From NCBI GenBank assembly GCA_002722525.1, contig PBMJ01000020.1:8591-21529 (forward strand): 12,939 bases of DNA, written 5' to 3'. Position 1 is the stretch's first letter; every line of letters starts with the position of its first letter. The notes beneath the pieces are model-generated. The model was not told the DNA's origin and made no database searches. It saw only the letters and a list, made by a program, of their open reading frames with translations. The DNA is from Acidimicrobiaceae bacterium (GTDB taxonomy: Bacteria > Actinomycetota > Acidimicrobiia > Acidimicrobiales > UBA8592). Both the position numbers and the translations under genes were made by a program. Below are positions 5,847 to 12,939 of this stretch, piece by piece.

Positions 5847-6074
5847 ATGGATAAAGAAGAGTCAGTCAATGACCATGATTTTGATGAAGCTCATAGGGTA
5901 GAGACCAAGAAACCTAAAGGGTCAGGAGCAGTTGTTCTTGGAGCGGCAATGATTGCGCTAGGAGACATTCTGGAACCAGAGAAGACAACTGTTGAAATCG
6001 TTCAGGAAAATGATGATCCTGAATCAGACCTACCATTTGATCTTAATTTTGGAGATTTACCGCCATTAAGCTGA
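5847..6074 (+). CDS. small acidic hypothetical protein (75 aa)
   Basis: The function is unknown. The product has an acidic N-terminus, then K-K-P-K-G-S-G-A-V-V-L-G-A-A-M-I-A-L-G-D-I-L-E, a mildly hydrophobic helix at about 25-42. A strongly acidic C-terminal third (E-N-D-D-P-E-S-D) ends in P-P-L-S. The G-A-V-V-x-A-A-M-x-x-L-x-D-x-L-E pattern, followed by a valine-rich strand and an acidic tail, recalls small unnamed actinobacterial proteins; this is an impression only. GAGG stands one base before the ATG, which is too close for a good ribosome site, so expression may depend on the LapA gene 42 bases upstream. Codon use looks like that of the neighbours. Confidence 0.6.
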   Translation: MDKEESVNDHDFDEAHRVETKKPKGSGAVVLGAAMIALGDILEPEKTTVEIVQENDDPESDLPFDLNFGDLPPLS

Positions 6075-6227
6075 ATTTGCTGCTTCTTAAACAAGTCAAG
6101 TATTTTTTAGGTTTGAGTCTCGAAGCCCCTATCAGTGATTGTTAGAGAAGCTCTTTAAAAGTTTTGTAAAAATTCTTTCTCTATTTAGGTGGACTCAGTT
6201 AATTCGGGACTATGGTCTACCACGTAT

Positions 6228-6317
6228 ATGAGTACACGAATGTTGATCATTGTTTCTCTTGTTTGTGGACTAGTGATACTTTTGGCATTTACTACACAAG
6301 TTTTAATAGCATCCTAA
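6228..6317 (+). CDS. possible 29-aa single-helix membrane protein
   Basis: An ATG at 6228 opens a 29-codon frame ending TAA at 6315-6317. The product starts M-S-T-R-M-L-I-I-V-S-L-V and is almost entirely one transmembrane helix (about residues 5-28) with one positive charge near the start, so an N-in topology is expected. It fills most of the otherwise empty 298-base gap before lpdA. No Shine-Dalgarno is visible. An in-frame GTG at 6189 could give a longer form but also lacks one. A TATGGT box ends 11 bases before the ATG. The evidence is hydrophobic pattern and position only, and nothing else was seen in this gap. Confidence 0.35.
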   Translation: MSTRMLIIVSLVCGLVILLAFTTQVLIAS

Positions 6318-6360
6318 ATTTAGTGCTGCTATTTGAATAATTAGTTGATCGTTGTAGCGA

Positions 6361-6366
6361 TAGGAT
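6361..6366 (+). promoter_or_regulatory. -10-like box (TAGGAT) directly before lpdA
   Basis: TAGGAT, a good actinobacterial -10 hexamer, is followed by 6 bases and then the lpdA ATG, so transcription would start at or beside the A of ATG. The AGGA inside the box could instead serve as a Shine-Dalgarno at 7 bases spacing. No -35 at 16 to 18 bases is clear. Confidence 0.4.
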
Positions 6367-6372
6367 TTGGAC

Positions 6373-7782
6373 ATGGAAGATACAAAGTCTCACTTTGATC
6401 TGGTGATAGTAGGAGGAGGCCCTGGAGGGTACGGTGCGGCCCTATATGGCGCAGCTGCTGGCCTCGATGTGGCACTAGTGGAAATGGGGAAACTAGGTGG
6501 CACTTGTCTCCATGTTGGTTGTATCCCCGCCAAGGAATTGCTAGAGGCAGCATCGGTTCTTCGCACAGTCCACCAAGCCGAAGAATATGGCATCAAAGCA
6601 GGTGCCCCCGAATTAGACATGTTGCAACTCATGTACCGAAAACAGGTGGTAATCGATACTTTAACTTCAGGCGTGGAAGGGTTGTTGGCAAGAAGAAGCG
6701 TAACGGTTTTTCCAGGGGTTGGTGAGTTAGCTGGTGACAAACAAGTAAAGATTTCAGCTTCAGAGGGCAGTGGGCAAGTTATTTCTGGAGACAATATTAT
6801 CTTGGCTAGTGGTTCCAAGCCCAGATTGATATCGGGATTTGAAGTTGATGGAACGCTAGTCGTAACTTCAGATCAATTACTTTCCCTTACTAAGGTTCCT
6901 TCGAGAGCAGTTATTATTGGCGGAGGTGCCATCGGAGTTGAATTTGCCTCAGCTTTAAATGACTTTGGCTCATCTGTCACCATTGTTGAAGCTCTCCCTC
7001 AAATACTTGCCGGCTGTGACAAAGATATTGCGAAAGTAGTCCACAGGTCATTTCAGAAAAGAGGAATTGATATTCGTACAGGAGTTTCGGTTGAAGGCCA
7101 TACTCCTGATTCGGACTCGACCACTATTTTGTTGAATGATGGAGAAAAAATTGAAGCAGACCTAGTAGTTATCTCAGTAGGAAGAAGGCCATATCCCGAT
7201 CTACTCGGATTAGAGAATGCAGGAATCAGTGCCGATAAGAGAGGATTTGTTCCGGTCAATGATTTCTGCGAAACTCAGTCTTCTGGTATCTATGCCATTG
7301 GCGACCTAATAGATACCCCCCAGTTGGCTCATGTCGCATTTGCTGAGGCGATATTAGCTATCAAACGCATATGCCGAGAAGATGTAAATCCGGTTGATTA
7401 TGCAAAAGTACCTTGGGCGATCTACTGCCACCCCGAAGTAGCTTTTGCAGGACTTAGTGAGGTAGAAGCGATCGAAACGGGATACAAAGTCGAAGTATCG
7501 AAGCACCGATACTCGGGTAATGGGCGTGCCATGATCGTTGGGGATACAGATGGACTGGTTAAAGTTGTTGCTGAAAAACTTCCCGATGGGACATTAGGGC
7601 AAATACTGGGAGTCCATATGGTAGGGCCTTGGGTTACAGAACAGTTGGGGCAAGGCTATTTAGCAGTTAACTGGGAAGCTACCGTTGCTGAAGTGGCTGA
7701 ATTCATCCAGCCGCATCCCACATTAAGTGAACTATTCGGTGAAACGGTCATGTCCCTAACTGGTAGAGGGCTACACGGTTAG
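6373..7782 (+). CDS. lpdA: dihydrolipoamide dehydrogenase (E3)
   Basis: This FAD flavoenzyme reoxidises dihydrolipoyl groups of 2-oxoacid dehydrogenase complexes and the glycine cleavage system, passing electrons to NAD+. Counting from the ATG at 6373 (469 aa), the FAD motif G-G-G-P-G-G-Y-G lies at about 14-21. The redox disulfide G-G-T-C-L-H-V-G-C-I-P has C45 and C50. The NAD motif I-I-G-G-G-A-I-G-V-E-F-A follows, then the second FAD motif Y-A-I-G-D. The dimer-interface H-P-T-L-S-E (H448, E453) supplies the catalytic base pair. A TTG at 6367 could add two residues; I prefer ATG. Mercuric reductase and glutathione reductase are excluded by the HPTxSE end and the absence of their marker residues. 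The gene converges on the DUF2207 gene and lies near lipBA. Confidence 0.95.
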   Translation: MEDTKSHFDLVIVGGGPGGYGAALYGAAAGLDVALVEMGKLGGTCLHVGCIPAKELLEAASVLRTVHQAEEYGIKAGAPELDMLQLMYRKQVVIDTLTSGVEGLLARRSVTVFPGVGELAGDKQVKISASEGSGQVISGDNIILASGSKPRLISGFEVDGTLVVTSDQLLSLTKVPSRAVIIGGGAIGVEFASALNDFGSSVTIVEALPQILAGCDKDIAKVVHRSFQKRGIDIRTGVSVEGHTPDSDSTTILLNDGEKIEADLVVISVGRRPYPDLLGLENAGISADKRGFVPVNDFCETQSSGIYAIGDLIDTPQLAHVAFAEAILAIKRICREDVNPVDYAKVPWAIYCHPEVAFAGLSEVEAIETGYKVEVSKHRYSGNGRAMIVGDTDGLVKVVAEKLPDGTLGQILGVHMVGPWVTEQLGQGYLAVNWEATVAEVAEFIQPHPTLSELFGETVMSLTGRGLHG

Positions 7783-7798
7783 TCACTCCTCGGAAGTT

Positions 7799-9559
7799 TT
7801 ACCAGCTGCCGCCACCGCCACCACCGCCACCACCATCAAAACCTCCACCAAAATCTCCTGACCATCCAGAATCGTATGATGAAGAAGAGGAAGGGGAATA
7901 TTGTGTTGTTCGAACATCGTAACTGCTATTAAAGGCATAGGTGGCAAACCAATAATCGTCCGAGATAAGATCCTCGTCTGAGTTGAGGTGAGATGACTGC
8001 TGGAATGCGCGTTTCCACGCATCTACCTCGCCAAGAGAAACTGCCCAGGCAGTGTACTCACGGAGGAGTCCGTTTTCAGCTGCTGATTCAACATGTTTCG
8101 CCTCAGATTGACTTAAAAATTTTCTAAAGCCCTCTATCTGGATCCAAAGCCCAGTCCCCTTTGGAGTTCGAACAGCTAGTTCCCAAGCTCGGTAGCAGAC
8201 TGCTATTAGTGAGCCGAAAATAACAGTTGAGATGATAGTCCAAGGATCAAACACTCGAATAGGTGCGTTATGGGTAGTGAATCCGGCCCAGATGAAAACA
8301 GCAAAGGCTGTTGGAATTGCTATCCAGCTAATAGCCTTAGTTCTAGAAAATGACCAAAGATTGCTTTCCCACATCCATACGTTTAGGTCATTTTCCAGTT
8401 TCCCCCAACCAGAAGTAAATGCTTTGTCATACTTTCCTAACTCCACTTCCTCTCGGCCATCAAAAATCGTATCAAGCGGCCCGGAGCTTCGCTGCGAGAA
8501 CTTGTCGATTAGGACTCTGTTGCCGTTATCTTCGGCAAGCTCAATTTCACCGCTTATTGCTCGTTCAAGGAGCCAAGCAGTTTTATGGTCCTCCTTTACG
8601 GATTCTTCCAAAAGAATGCCACCTTGATGGGCAGTAATTCCCTCGGGAGGGCTGAAGCTTAGGGTAACCAGTTCGGAAAGTTTGCCTGTATCAGCTCTAG
8701 AAATATTGCCCTCTCCTTCGTTGAATGCTGACTCAACAGCGCTTCCAGCCCTTACTTTGTCTCGCCCAAGGAGTCTCAACGCCCAGACAGATATGCCCCC
8801 GCCAGAAAGGGTAGCTGCGATGGCAATAAGCCCGATGAAGATGAAAGTCAGATCTCTCCCAGCTTTTGGTGCATTCGGGGATTGAATGAATTTGGGAAGA
8901 TTTTCGATGTTTTGACCTAATTCTCCTTGGATGTTGACTCCTTGTGAAGGGCGTAGGCCATCAATTTGAACGAACAAATGGCCTGGAGCCATTTGGACTA
9001 TTTCACATGACTCTTGATCGAAAAGGCTTACAATCTGACACTTAAGGTTTTCGATTTCAAATGGGGAAATTACTTGAATCTGCGCAGTATCTATGGACCG
9101 ATTCCAGCCTGTTCCAATCGCATTCCAATTAAGCAGCGAATTTTGAAGATCTGAAATAGTGTCCAAAGAATAGCTAAGTTCGTATCTATGATTTCCAGTA
9201 ATGGTTATATTCGGATTTCCTATCCGAATTCTTAGTTCGCCGTTATCACAATTGAATCCACAATAGATTGTCCACATGGATGGGGCTGAAGGCGACTCGA
9301 TGCTAATGATCTCTTCCTCCAATAGACCTGGGACATCTCGGTAAATTCCTCGCCTGCTTTCATTTCCGAAGTCGTAGTCGATTACTTCACGAACAACAGT
9401 TGATTCTTCGTTGCTGATTTCAGCCACGGTCCAATAGTTATCGATCTTTTCTATTGGTTTGGCGAAGGCGATTAATCCTGCGCCGAGCCCTGCGAAGATA
9501 GCAAACCCTAAGATCGGATACCAGGAGTTTTTCCTTCGTTTTTCTGTATATGTAGCCAT
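7799..9559 (-). CDS. DUF2207 domain membrane protein
   Basis: The 586-aa product is typical of the DUF2207 family, whose function is not established. An N-terminal signal-anchor lies at about 14-34. An extracytoplasmic beta-rich DUF2207 domain (about 40-230) begins Y-W-T-V-A-E-I-S and includes R-R-G-I-Y-R-D-V-P. A helix follows at about 236-264, then a cytoplasmic segment, then two more helices (about 409-427 and 440-458). The low-complexity C-terminus is a Ser/Tyr stretch and a run of nine Gly ending G-S-W, a tail often seen in this family. Four Cys (100, 104, 174, 185) fall in the exported domain and could form disulfides. Its ATG overlaps the LemA stop by one base (TAATG), so the pair is one operon; LemA and DUF2207 proteins are frequent partners. 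Confidence 0.88.
   Translation of the reverse strand: MATYTEKRRKNSWYPILGFAIFAGLGAGLIAFAKPIEKIDNYWTVAEISNEESTVVREVIDYDFGNESRRGIYRDVPGLLEEEIISIESPSAPSMWTIYCGFNCDNGELRIRIGNPNITITGNHRYELSYSLDTISDLQNSLLNWNAIGTGWNRSIDTAQIQVISPFEIENLKCQIVSLFDQESCEIVQMAPGHLFVQIDGLRPSQGVNIQGELGQNIENLPKFIQSPNAPKAGRDLTFIFIGLIAIAATLSGGGISVWALRLLGRDKVRAGSAVESAFNEGEGNISRADTGKLSELVTLSFSPPEGITAHQGGILLEESVKEDHKTAWLLERAISGEIELAEDNGNRVLIDKFSQRSSGPLDTIFDGREEVELGKYDKAFTSGWGKLENDLNVWMWESNLWSFSRTKAISWIAIPTAFAVFIWAGFTTHNAPIRVFDPWTIISTVIFGSLIAVCYRAWELAVRTPKGTGLWIQIEGFRKFLSQSEAKHVESAAENGLLREYTAWAVSLGEVDAWKRAFQQSSHLNSDEDLISDDYWFATYAFNSSYDVRTTQYSPSSSSSYDSGWSGDFGGGFDGGGGGGGGGSW
7801..7842 (-). repeat. glycine-codon (GGN) tract at the DUF2207 C-terminus
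   Basis: On the minus strand nine consecutive GGN codons (GGT and GGC) precede AGC-TGG-TAA. An imperfect triplet tract of this kind may vary in length between strains. It produces the poly-Gly tail of the DUF2207 protein. Confidence 0.6.
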
Positions 9560-10110
9560 TATCTTTGTTGATTAGCTTTTAGGGGTTCTGAGAAATCACC
9601 ATAAGAAAAGTATTCTCGCATTTCAAATCTAAATATTCTTGCAAAAATACTGAAAGGGAGTATCTGAAGTTGGTTATTAAATTTAAGAGTGACATCGTTA
9701 TAGTATTGGCGCGCATACGCCAAGAGGTCCTCGGTTTCTGACAACTCATCTTGAACCTTAATAAAGCTGTCACTTGCTTCTAGATCAGGGTATGACTCAG
9801 CAACGGCAAAAACCTTCTTCAAGCATTCAGTAACAGAGTTATTGCTATCAGCGAGTTGGGCTCTTCCTTCAGTAGAGATGGCAGTTGCTCTAGCCAAAGT
9901 AATATCCTCAAATGCTGCTTTTTCGTGAGCTGCGTATCCTTGAGCGACCTTCACTAGCGCTGGTATCAGGTCATATCGACGATGGAGCTGGACGTCGATA
10001 GCCGCCCATGCATTCTCAGTTGTGTTTCTTAATCGAACAAGCCTGTTATAAATAATAGCTATAGAAAATAAAACGGCAGATACTCCTATGAGTACGATCC
10101 AAACAACCAT
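9559..10110 (-). CDS. lemA: LemA family protein
   Basis: The LemA family comprises membrane-anchored all-helical proteins facing outward, of unclear biochemical role. I place the start at the ATG at 10110 (183 aa, the usual family size), because AGGAG lies 4 bases before it and the protein then begins directly with the transmembrane helix (V-V-W-I-V-L-I-G-V, residues 2-21). Starting at 10182 would add 24 residues with no ribosome site. The family segment N-A-W-A-A-I-D-V-Q-L-H-R-R-Y-D-L-I-P is clear, as is Y-P-D-L-E-A-S. The C-terminal part Y-N-D-V-T-L-K-F-N-N-Q-L matches the usual YN pattern, although its end (F-E-M-R-E-Y-F) is less typical. It is the first gene of the two-gene operon with DUF2207 and is divergent from lipBA. 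Confidence 0.92.
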   Translation of the reverse strand: MVVWIVLIGVSAVLFSIAIIYNRLVRLRNTTENAWAAIDVQLHRRYDLIPALVKVAQGYAAHEKAAFEDITLARATAISTEGRAQLADSNNSVTECLKKVFAVAESYPDLEASDSFIKVQDELSETEDLLAYARQYYNDVTLKFNNQLQILPFSIFARIFRFEMREYFSYGDFSEPLKANQQR

Positions 10111-10118
10111 TAGACTCC

Positions 10119-10124
10119 TATATA
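10119..10124 (-). promoter_or_regulatory. -10-like TATATA for the LemA operon
   Basis: TATATATA at 10119-10126 lies 8 bases from the LemA ATG on the minus strand, with AGGAG in between. The start of transcription would fall very near the start codon, giving a leaderless or very short leader mRNA. No clear -35 is seen. Confidence 0.35.
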
Positions 10125-10215
10125 TAGGGTGCAGCCCAAATACTAGACTTAAAGCTGTGCACGCGAAAGTACAGAGCCTCAATTGAATGTTTTAACGAAA
10201 GATAAAGAATTCAAA

Positions 10216-11883
10216 ATGATGGAAGACGCTTTACTACTTCCATTGCAAGTTCGGTGGCTAGGAAAAGTTCGATACAGCGATGCACTTGCTGTCCAAGAAA
10301 GCCTCTTTGAAGCCAAGCCAGAAAATTACTTACTGCTCATGGAGCATTTTCCTGTCTTTACTCTTGGGGTTAATGGCGACGAATCGAACATACTTGTAGA
10401 ACCGTCAGAGATTGGAGCCGAGGTTATCCGCATCAAACGAGGTGGAGATGTGACCTACCATGGCCCAGGGCAATTAGTCGGATATCCAATACTTACTGTT
10501 CCAGGCAAGCGTGGAGGAGGTATGGCTGACACCTCGGCGTACGTTAACTCTGTAGAGCAACTAATCATCGACGCATTAGAAGAACTTGGCCTTCCAAACT
10601 GCGGTCGAATAGCCAAATATCCGGGTGTATGGGTGGACCCAAATGGAAACTCTCCAAGAAAAGTAGCTGCCATAGGAGTTCGTCTTTCGAGAGGGCGGTC
10701 AATGCATGGCTTTGCAATAAACGTTAAGCCAGATATGTCGTATTTTGACGCTATCGTCCCTTGCGGTATTAAAGAAATGGAAGTGACATCGATTCATGAA
10801 GAGGGCCTTAGTCTAAACCTTAAAGAAGTAACGGATGTAATCTCCAAATTAGCCGCTGCAAGATGGTCACAGGGAAGATCAGATCGATCTGATGTAGCTT
10901 GGAGAATTCGGAGCCAAGATCTAAGCCCCTTTACTAGAGGAGAAGGGCCTGGAAGTCGAAAGCTTAATGTGAGTTCTGCAAATTACAGCCCTAAGTCAAC
11001 GGAGTTTCCGACGGCTACCAAAGTCCAATTAAAACGCAAGCCCGAATGGATGAAAGTAAAGGCGGAATTCGGACCAGAATACAGAAAAATAAAGCAAACG
11101 ATGCGAACGAACCAGCTTGTTACTGTCTGTGAAGAGGCAGGGTGCCCCAACATATATGAATGCTGGAAAGACGGGACAGCTACATTCATGATCCTTGGGG
11201 ATAGATGTACAAGAGCATGTGGCTTTTGCCTTATCGATACACAAAAGCCCTTCCCTCCAGACGTTGATGAGCCTCAGCGTGTAGCGGATGCGGTCAATTC
11301 GATGGGCCTAGATTATGCAGTAGTTACGATGGTCGCACGAGATGATCTTTCGGATGGAGGGGCCCAACAAGTTGCTAACACTGTTGCAGCTATTCGCAAA
11401 ACAAACCCTTCTACAAGTATTGAAGTTTTAATTTCAGATCTTAAAGGCAGCCCCGATGATCTCGAAAAAGTTTTTGCTAGTAACCCAGATGTGCTAAATC
11501 ATAATGTTGAAACAGTACCCAGTCTTCAGAGAACTGTCAGGCCATCTGCGAGTTATGCTCGAAGTCTCGCAGTTCTTTGCCATGCGAAGCAACACGGCTT
11601 AATGACAAAAACATCAATTATGTTAGGGCTCGGAGAAATAGAAGAAGAAGTCCATATTCTGTTAAAAGATTTAAGTCGAATCGGTGTAGATATCGTAACT
11701 CTCGGCCAATACCTATCACCAACCTCTAATCATCTCCCTGTTGAACGGTGGTGGACCCCCGAAGAGTTCCAAGAATTTAAGATCCATGGCGAGTCGTTAG
11801 GTATTCCCCATGTTGAATCTAGCCCACTTACAAGAAGTAGTTACCATGCCAAGGAATCCCAAATTTCCGTTCGACAATCATGA
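10216..11883 (+). CDS. lipB-lipA: octanoyltransferase-lipoyl synthase fusion (LipB-LipA)
   Basis: One uninterrupted frame carries both steps of lipoate assembly. Residues are counted from TTG 10183; subtract 11 for the ATG at 10216. The LipB part (about 21-230) has R-G-G-D-V-T-Y-H-G-P-G-Q (86-97), K160 in P-R-K-V-A-A-I-G-V, and the acyl-accepting C194 in V-P-C-G-I. It moves octanoate from acyl carrier protein to E2 or H-protein lysines. A polar linker of about 55 residues follows. The LipA part (about 286-560) has the auxiliary cluster motif C-x4-C-x5-C (C316, C321, C327), the radical-SAM motif C-x3-C-x2-C (C342, C346, C349) and R-S-S-Y-H-A near the end, supplying the cluster-binding serine. 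I prefer the ATGATG at 10216/10219; TTG 10183 is possible, and none has a good ribosome site. LipB and LipA are normally separate neighbours. Confidence 0.93.
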   Translation: MMEDALLLPLQVRWLGKVRYSDALAVQESLFEAKPENYLLLMEHFPVFTLGVNGDESNILVEPSEIGAEVIRIKRGGDVTYHGPGQLVGYPILTVPGKRGGGMADTSAYVNSVEQLIIDALEELGLPNCGRIAKYPGVWVDPNGNSPRKVAAIGVRLSRGRSMHGFAINVKPDMSYFDAIVPCGIKEMEVTSIHEEGLSLNLKEVTDVISKLAAARWSQGRSDRSDVAWRIRSQDLSPFTRGEGPGSRKLNVSSANYSPKSTEFPTATKVQLKRKPEWMKVKAEFGPEYRKIKQTMRTNQLVTVCEEAGCPNIYECWKDGTATFMILGDRCTRACGFCLIDTQKPFPPDVDEPQRVADAVNSMGLDYAVVTMVARDDLSDGGAQQVANTVAAIRKTNPSTSIEVLISDLKGSPDDLEKVFASNPDVLNHNVETVPSLQRTVRPSASYARSLAVLCHAKQHGLMTKTSIMLGLGEIEEEVHILLKDLSRIGVDIVTLGQYLSPTSNHLPVERWWTPEEFQEFKIHGESLGIPHVESSPLTRSSYHAKESQISVRQS

Positions 11884-11923
11884 ATATTCGAGAGTTGAGT
11901 AAAGCCGAGAAGATCTTGCAGTT

Positions 11924-11950
11924 TTGTCAAAGAGAAAATCAACGTACCAT
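11924..11950 (+). promoter_or_regulatory. promoter for a leaderless M24 peptidase mRNA
   Basis: TTGTCA (11924-11929), a 15-base spacer and TACCAT (11945-11950) resemble -35 and -10 elements. TACCAT ends 6 bases before the ATG at 11957, and no Shine-Dalgarno exists there, so initiation at the A of ATG is the simplest reading. The spacer is shorter than the usual 17. Confidence 0.4.
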
Positions 11951-11956
11951 AAAATT

Positions 11957-12939
11957 ATGTTTATTGATCGCATAAAGGACGTTCGACATGTCATGGAAGA
12001 GAATGAAGTTGAAGCTCTCTTATTATCAGTAGGAGCCGACTTACCTTACTTTACAGGTTATGAAGCTATGCCACTTGAAAGACTAACAATGCTTGTTTTG
12101 CCAAGAGAAGGACAAGCAAAATTAATTGTTCCTGCCCTAGAGGCCCCAAGAGTGCAAGAGCAACCAGAAATATTCTCGCTTCGTCCATGGAAAGAATCCG
12201 AAGACCCCATCGCAATACTTGTGGAAGAATTAGGAGCGTCAAGATCGGTCGCTGTGGGGGATACTACATGGACCCGTTTCACAATCGAACTTCTCAATCA
12301 GTTGCCTAATCTTAAGCTGTCGAGAGCAAATTCGATTACTAGTATCATAAGGTCAAAGAAATCGCCCGACGAGATAAGACGGCTTAAGAAAGCAGCTTCG
12401 GCCGTAGACCGAATCGCAGCTAGATTGCAAAGTGGCGAAATTCAATTGATTGGAAAATCTGAAAGTCAAGTGTCTAATGAACTTGGAGCTCAAATTCTGG
12501 AAGAAGGACATCATAGGGTTAATTTTGCCATTGTTGCTGCAGGTGAAAACGCTGCAAGTCCTCATCATGAAGCCGGTCACAGAGTAATCCAAGAAGATGA
12601 AATTGTCCTCTGCGACTTCGGGGGTACATGGATCGGAGAGGACGGTGTTGGATATTGTTCAGACGTCACAAGATGTATCTGGACTGGAACTCCTCCTGAT
12701 GAGTTCCTCCATCTCTACGATGTACTTCAGGGAGCTCAACGTGAACAGGTAAACGCTTGCTTGCCTGGAACACCTGCTGAAGAGATAGACCGGATCGGAA
12801 GAGAAATTATAACGCGAGAAGGATACGGGCAGTATTTCATCCACCGAACTGGCCATGGAATAGGCGTTGAAGCGCATGAGGAGCCTTACATAGTAGAAGG
12901 AAATAAAATTCCCGTTACTTCAGGAAATGTTTTCAGCGT
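11957..12939 (+). CDS. M24 family Xaa-Pro peptidase (prolidase/aminopeptidase P-like), 3' end outside window
   Basis: The frame from ATG 11957 stays open to the window edge (327 codons plus 2 bases). It has the two-domain M24 design: a creatinase-like N-terminal domain (1-135, beginning with a R-I-K-D-V-R helix and L-L-L-S-V...Y-F-T-G-Y) and the pita-bread catalytic domain. Dinuclear metal ligands visible are D220 (C-D-F-G-G), D236 (S-D-V-T-R), H300 (G-H-G-I-G) and E308 (H-E-E-P). The fifth, a Glu expected in an E-P-G motif after G-N-V-F-S, lies past the edge. The spacing between the two Asp is 16, some five more than in the Pyrococcus prolidase, so there is a small insertion. The enzyme releases amino acids next to proline in cytosolic peptide turnover. 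Dipeptidase and aminopeptidase P cannot be separated. Confidence 0.92.
   Translation, partial: MFIDRIKDVRHVMEENEVEALLLSVGADLPYFTGYEAMPLERLTMLVLPREGQAKLIVPALEAPRVQEQPEIFSLRPWKESEDPIAILVEELGASRSVAVGDTTWTRFTIELLNQLPNLKLSRANSITSIIRSKKSPDEIRRLKKAASAVDRIAARLQSGEIQLIGKSESQVSNELGAQILEEGHHRVNFAIVAAGENAASPHHEAGHRVIQEDEIVLCDFGGTWIGEDGVGYCSDVTRCIWTGTPPDEFLHLYDVLQGAQREQVNACLPGTPAEEIDRIGREIITREGYGQYFIHRTGHGIGVEAHEEPYIVEGNKIPVTSGNVFS

Noticed and set aside
6189..6227. GTG at 6189 as a longer start for the 29-aa protein
   Set aside because: It has no ribosome site and adds a polar segment with no recognisable feature; the ATG at 6228 starts just ahead of the helix.
6390..6818. 142-codon minus-strand frame inside lpdA
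   Set aside because: It is a reverse-strand shadow of the conserved FAD and disulfide region of lpdA, with Pro/Ser/Ala-rich product and no start signal.
7801..7842. Repeated GGN triplets as a CRISPR or transposon end
   Set aside because: There are no spaced direct repeats and no inverted ends; the tract is simply the poly-Gly coding end of the DUF2207 protein.
8232..8627. 131-codon plus-strand frame inside the DUF2207 gene
   Set aside because: It is antisense to a well-supported membrane protein gene; its product has no recognisable pattern and no ribosome site.
10936..11052. Internal start for a separate LipA (GTG 10969 or ATG 11050)
   Set aside because: AGAGGAGAAGG at 10936-10946 is too far from either codon, and ATG 11050 would trim the conserved N-terminal segment. 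Read-through fusion is simpler, though internal initiation is not strictly excluded.
12353..12877. Two minus-strand frames (79 and 72 codons) within 12353-12877
   Set aside because: They are antisense to the M24 peptidase, whose plus-strand frame shows all expected metal ligands.

Overview
The window looks like chromosomal DNA of an A+T-leaning actinobacterium, most likely a marine-type Acidimicrobiia lineage. This is a judgement from protein style and gene neighbourhood, not from a search. The best clue is a TIGR01777 epimerase close to lipoate genes, as in the Mycobacterium tuberculosis order dlaT - Rv2216 - lipB - lipA. Several genes also carry a -10-like TANNNT box only 6 to 8 bases before the ATG, the layout expected of leaderless transcripts, which are common in Actinobacteria. 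I saw no mobile element, CRISPR array, tRNA or rRNA gene.

Layout. Positions 1-86 (-) hold the start of an MBL-fold hydrolase running off the left edge. Positions 160-627 (+) encode a membrane-anchored protein of unknown function. Positions 628-970 hold no ordinary gene but are highly structured. There is a 15-base stretch able to pair throughout with the 3' end of 16S rRNA, a possible 14-codon ORF, competing hairpins and a perfect 14-bp stem terminator. Then comes a compact (+) run: a 63-aa protein, an alpha/beta hydrolase-fold protein lacking the nucleophile serine, RNase HI, and a cyclase-family metal hydrolase. Facing it is a (-) operon joined by ATGA overlaps: TIGR01777 epimerase, SRPBCC protein, HAD-IB phosphatase.

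From 5556 (+) come a LapA-type two-helix membrane protein, a small acidic protein, a possible 29-aa single-helix protein, and dihydrolipoamide dehydrogenase. A (-) pair, LemA and a DUF2207 membrane protein, separates that gene from a single ORF in which octanoyltransferase (LipB) is fused to lipoyl synthase (LipA). The window ends inside an M24 Xaa-Pro peptidase gene.

Functionally, the lipoyl theme is clearest. LipB loads octanoate on the E2/H-protein lysine, LipA inserts the sulfurs, and Lpd reoxidises the finished dihydrolipoyl arm. The two most unusual items are the LipB-LipA fusion and the structured leader with its extended anti-16S complementarity.
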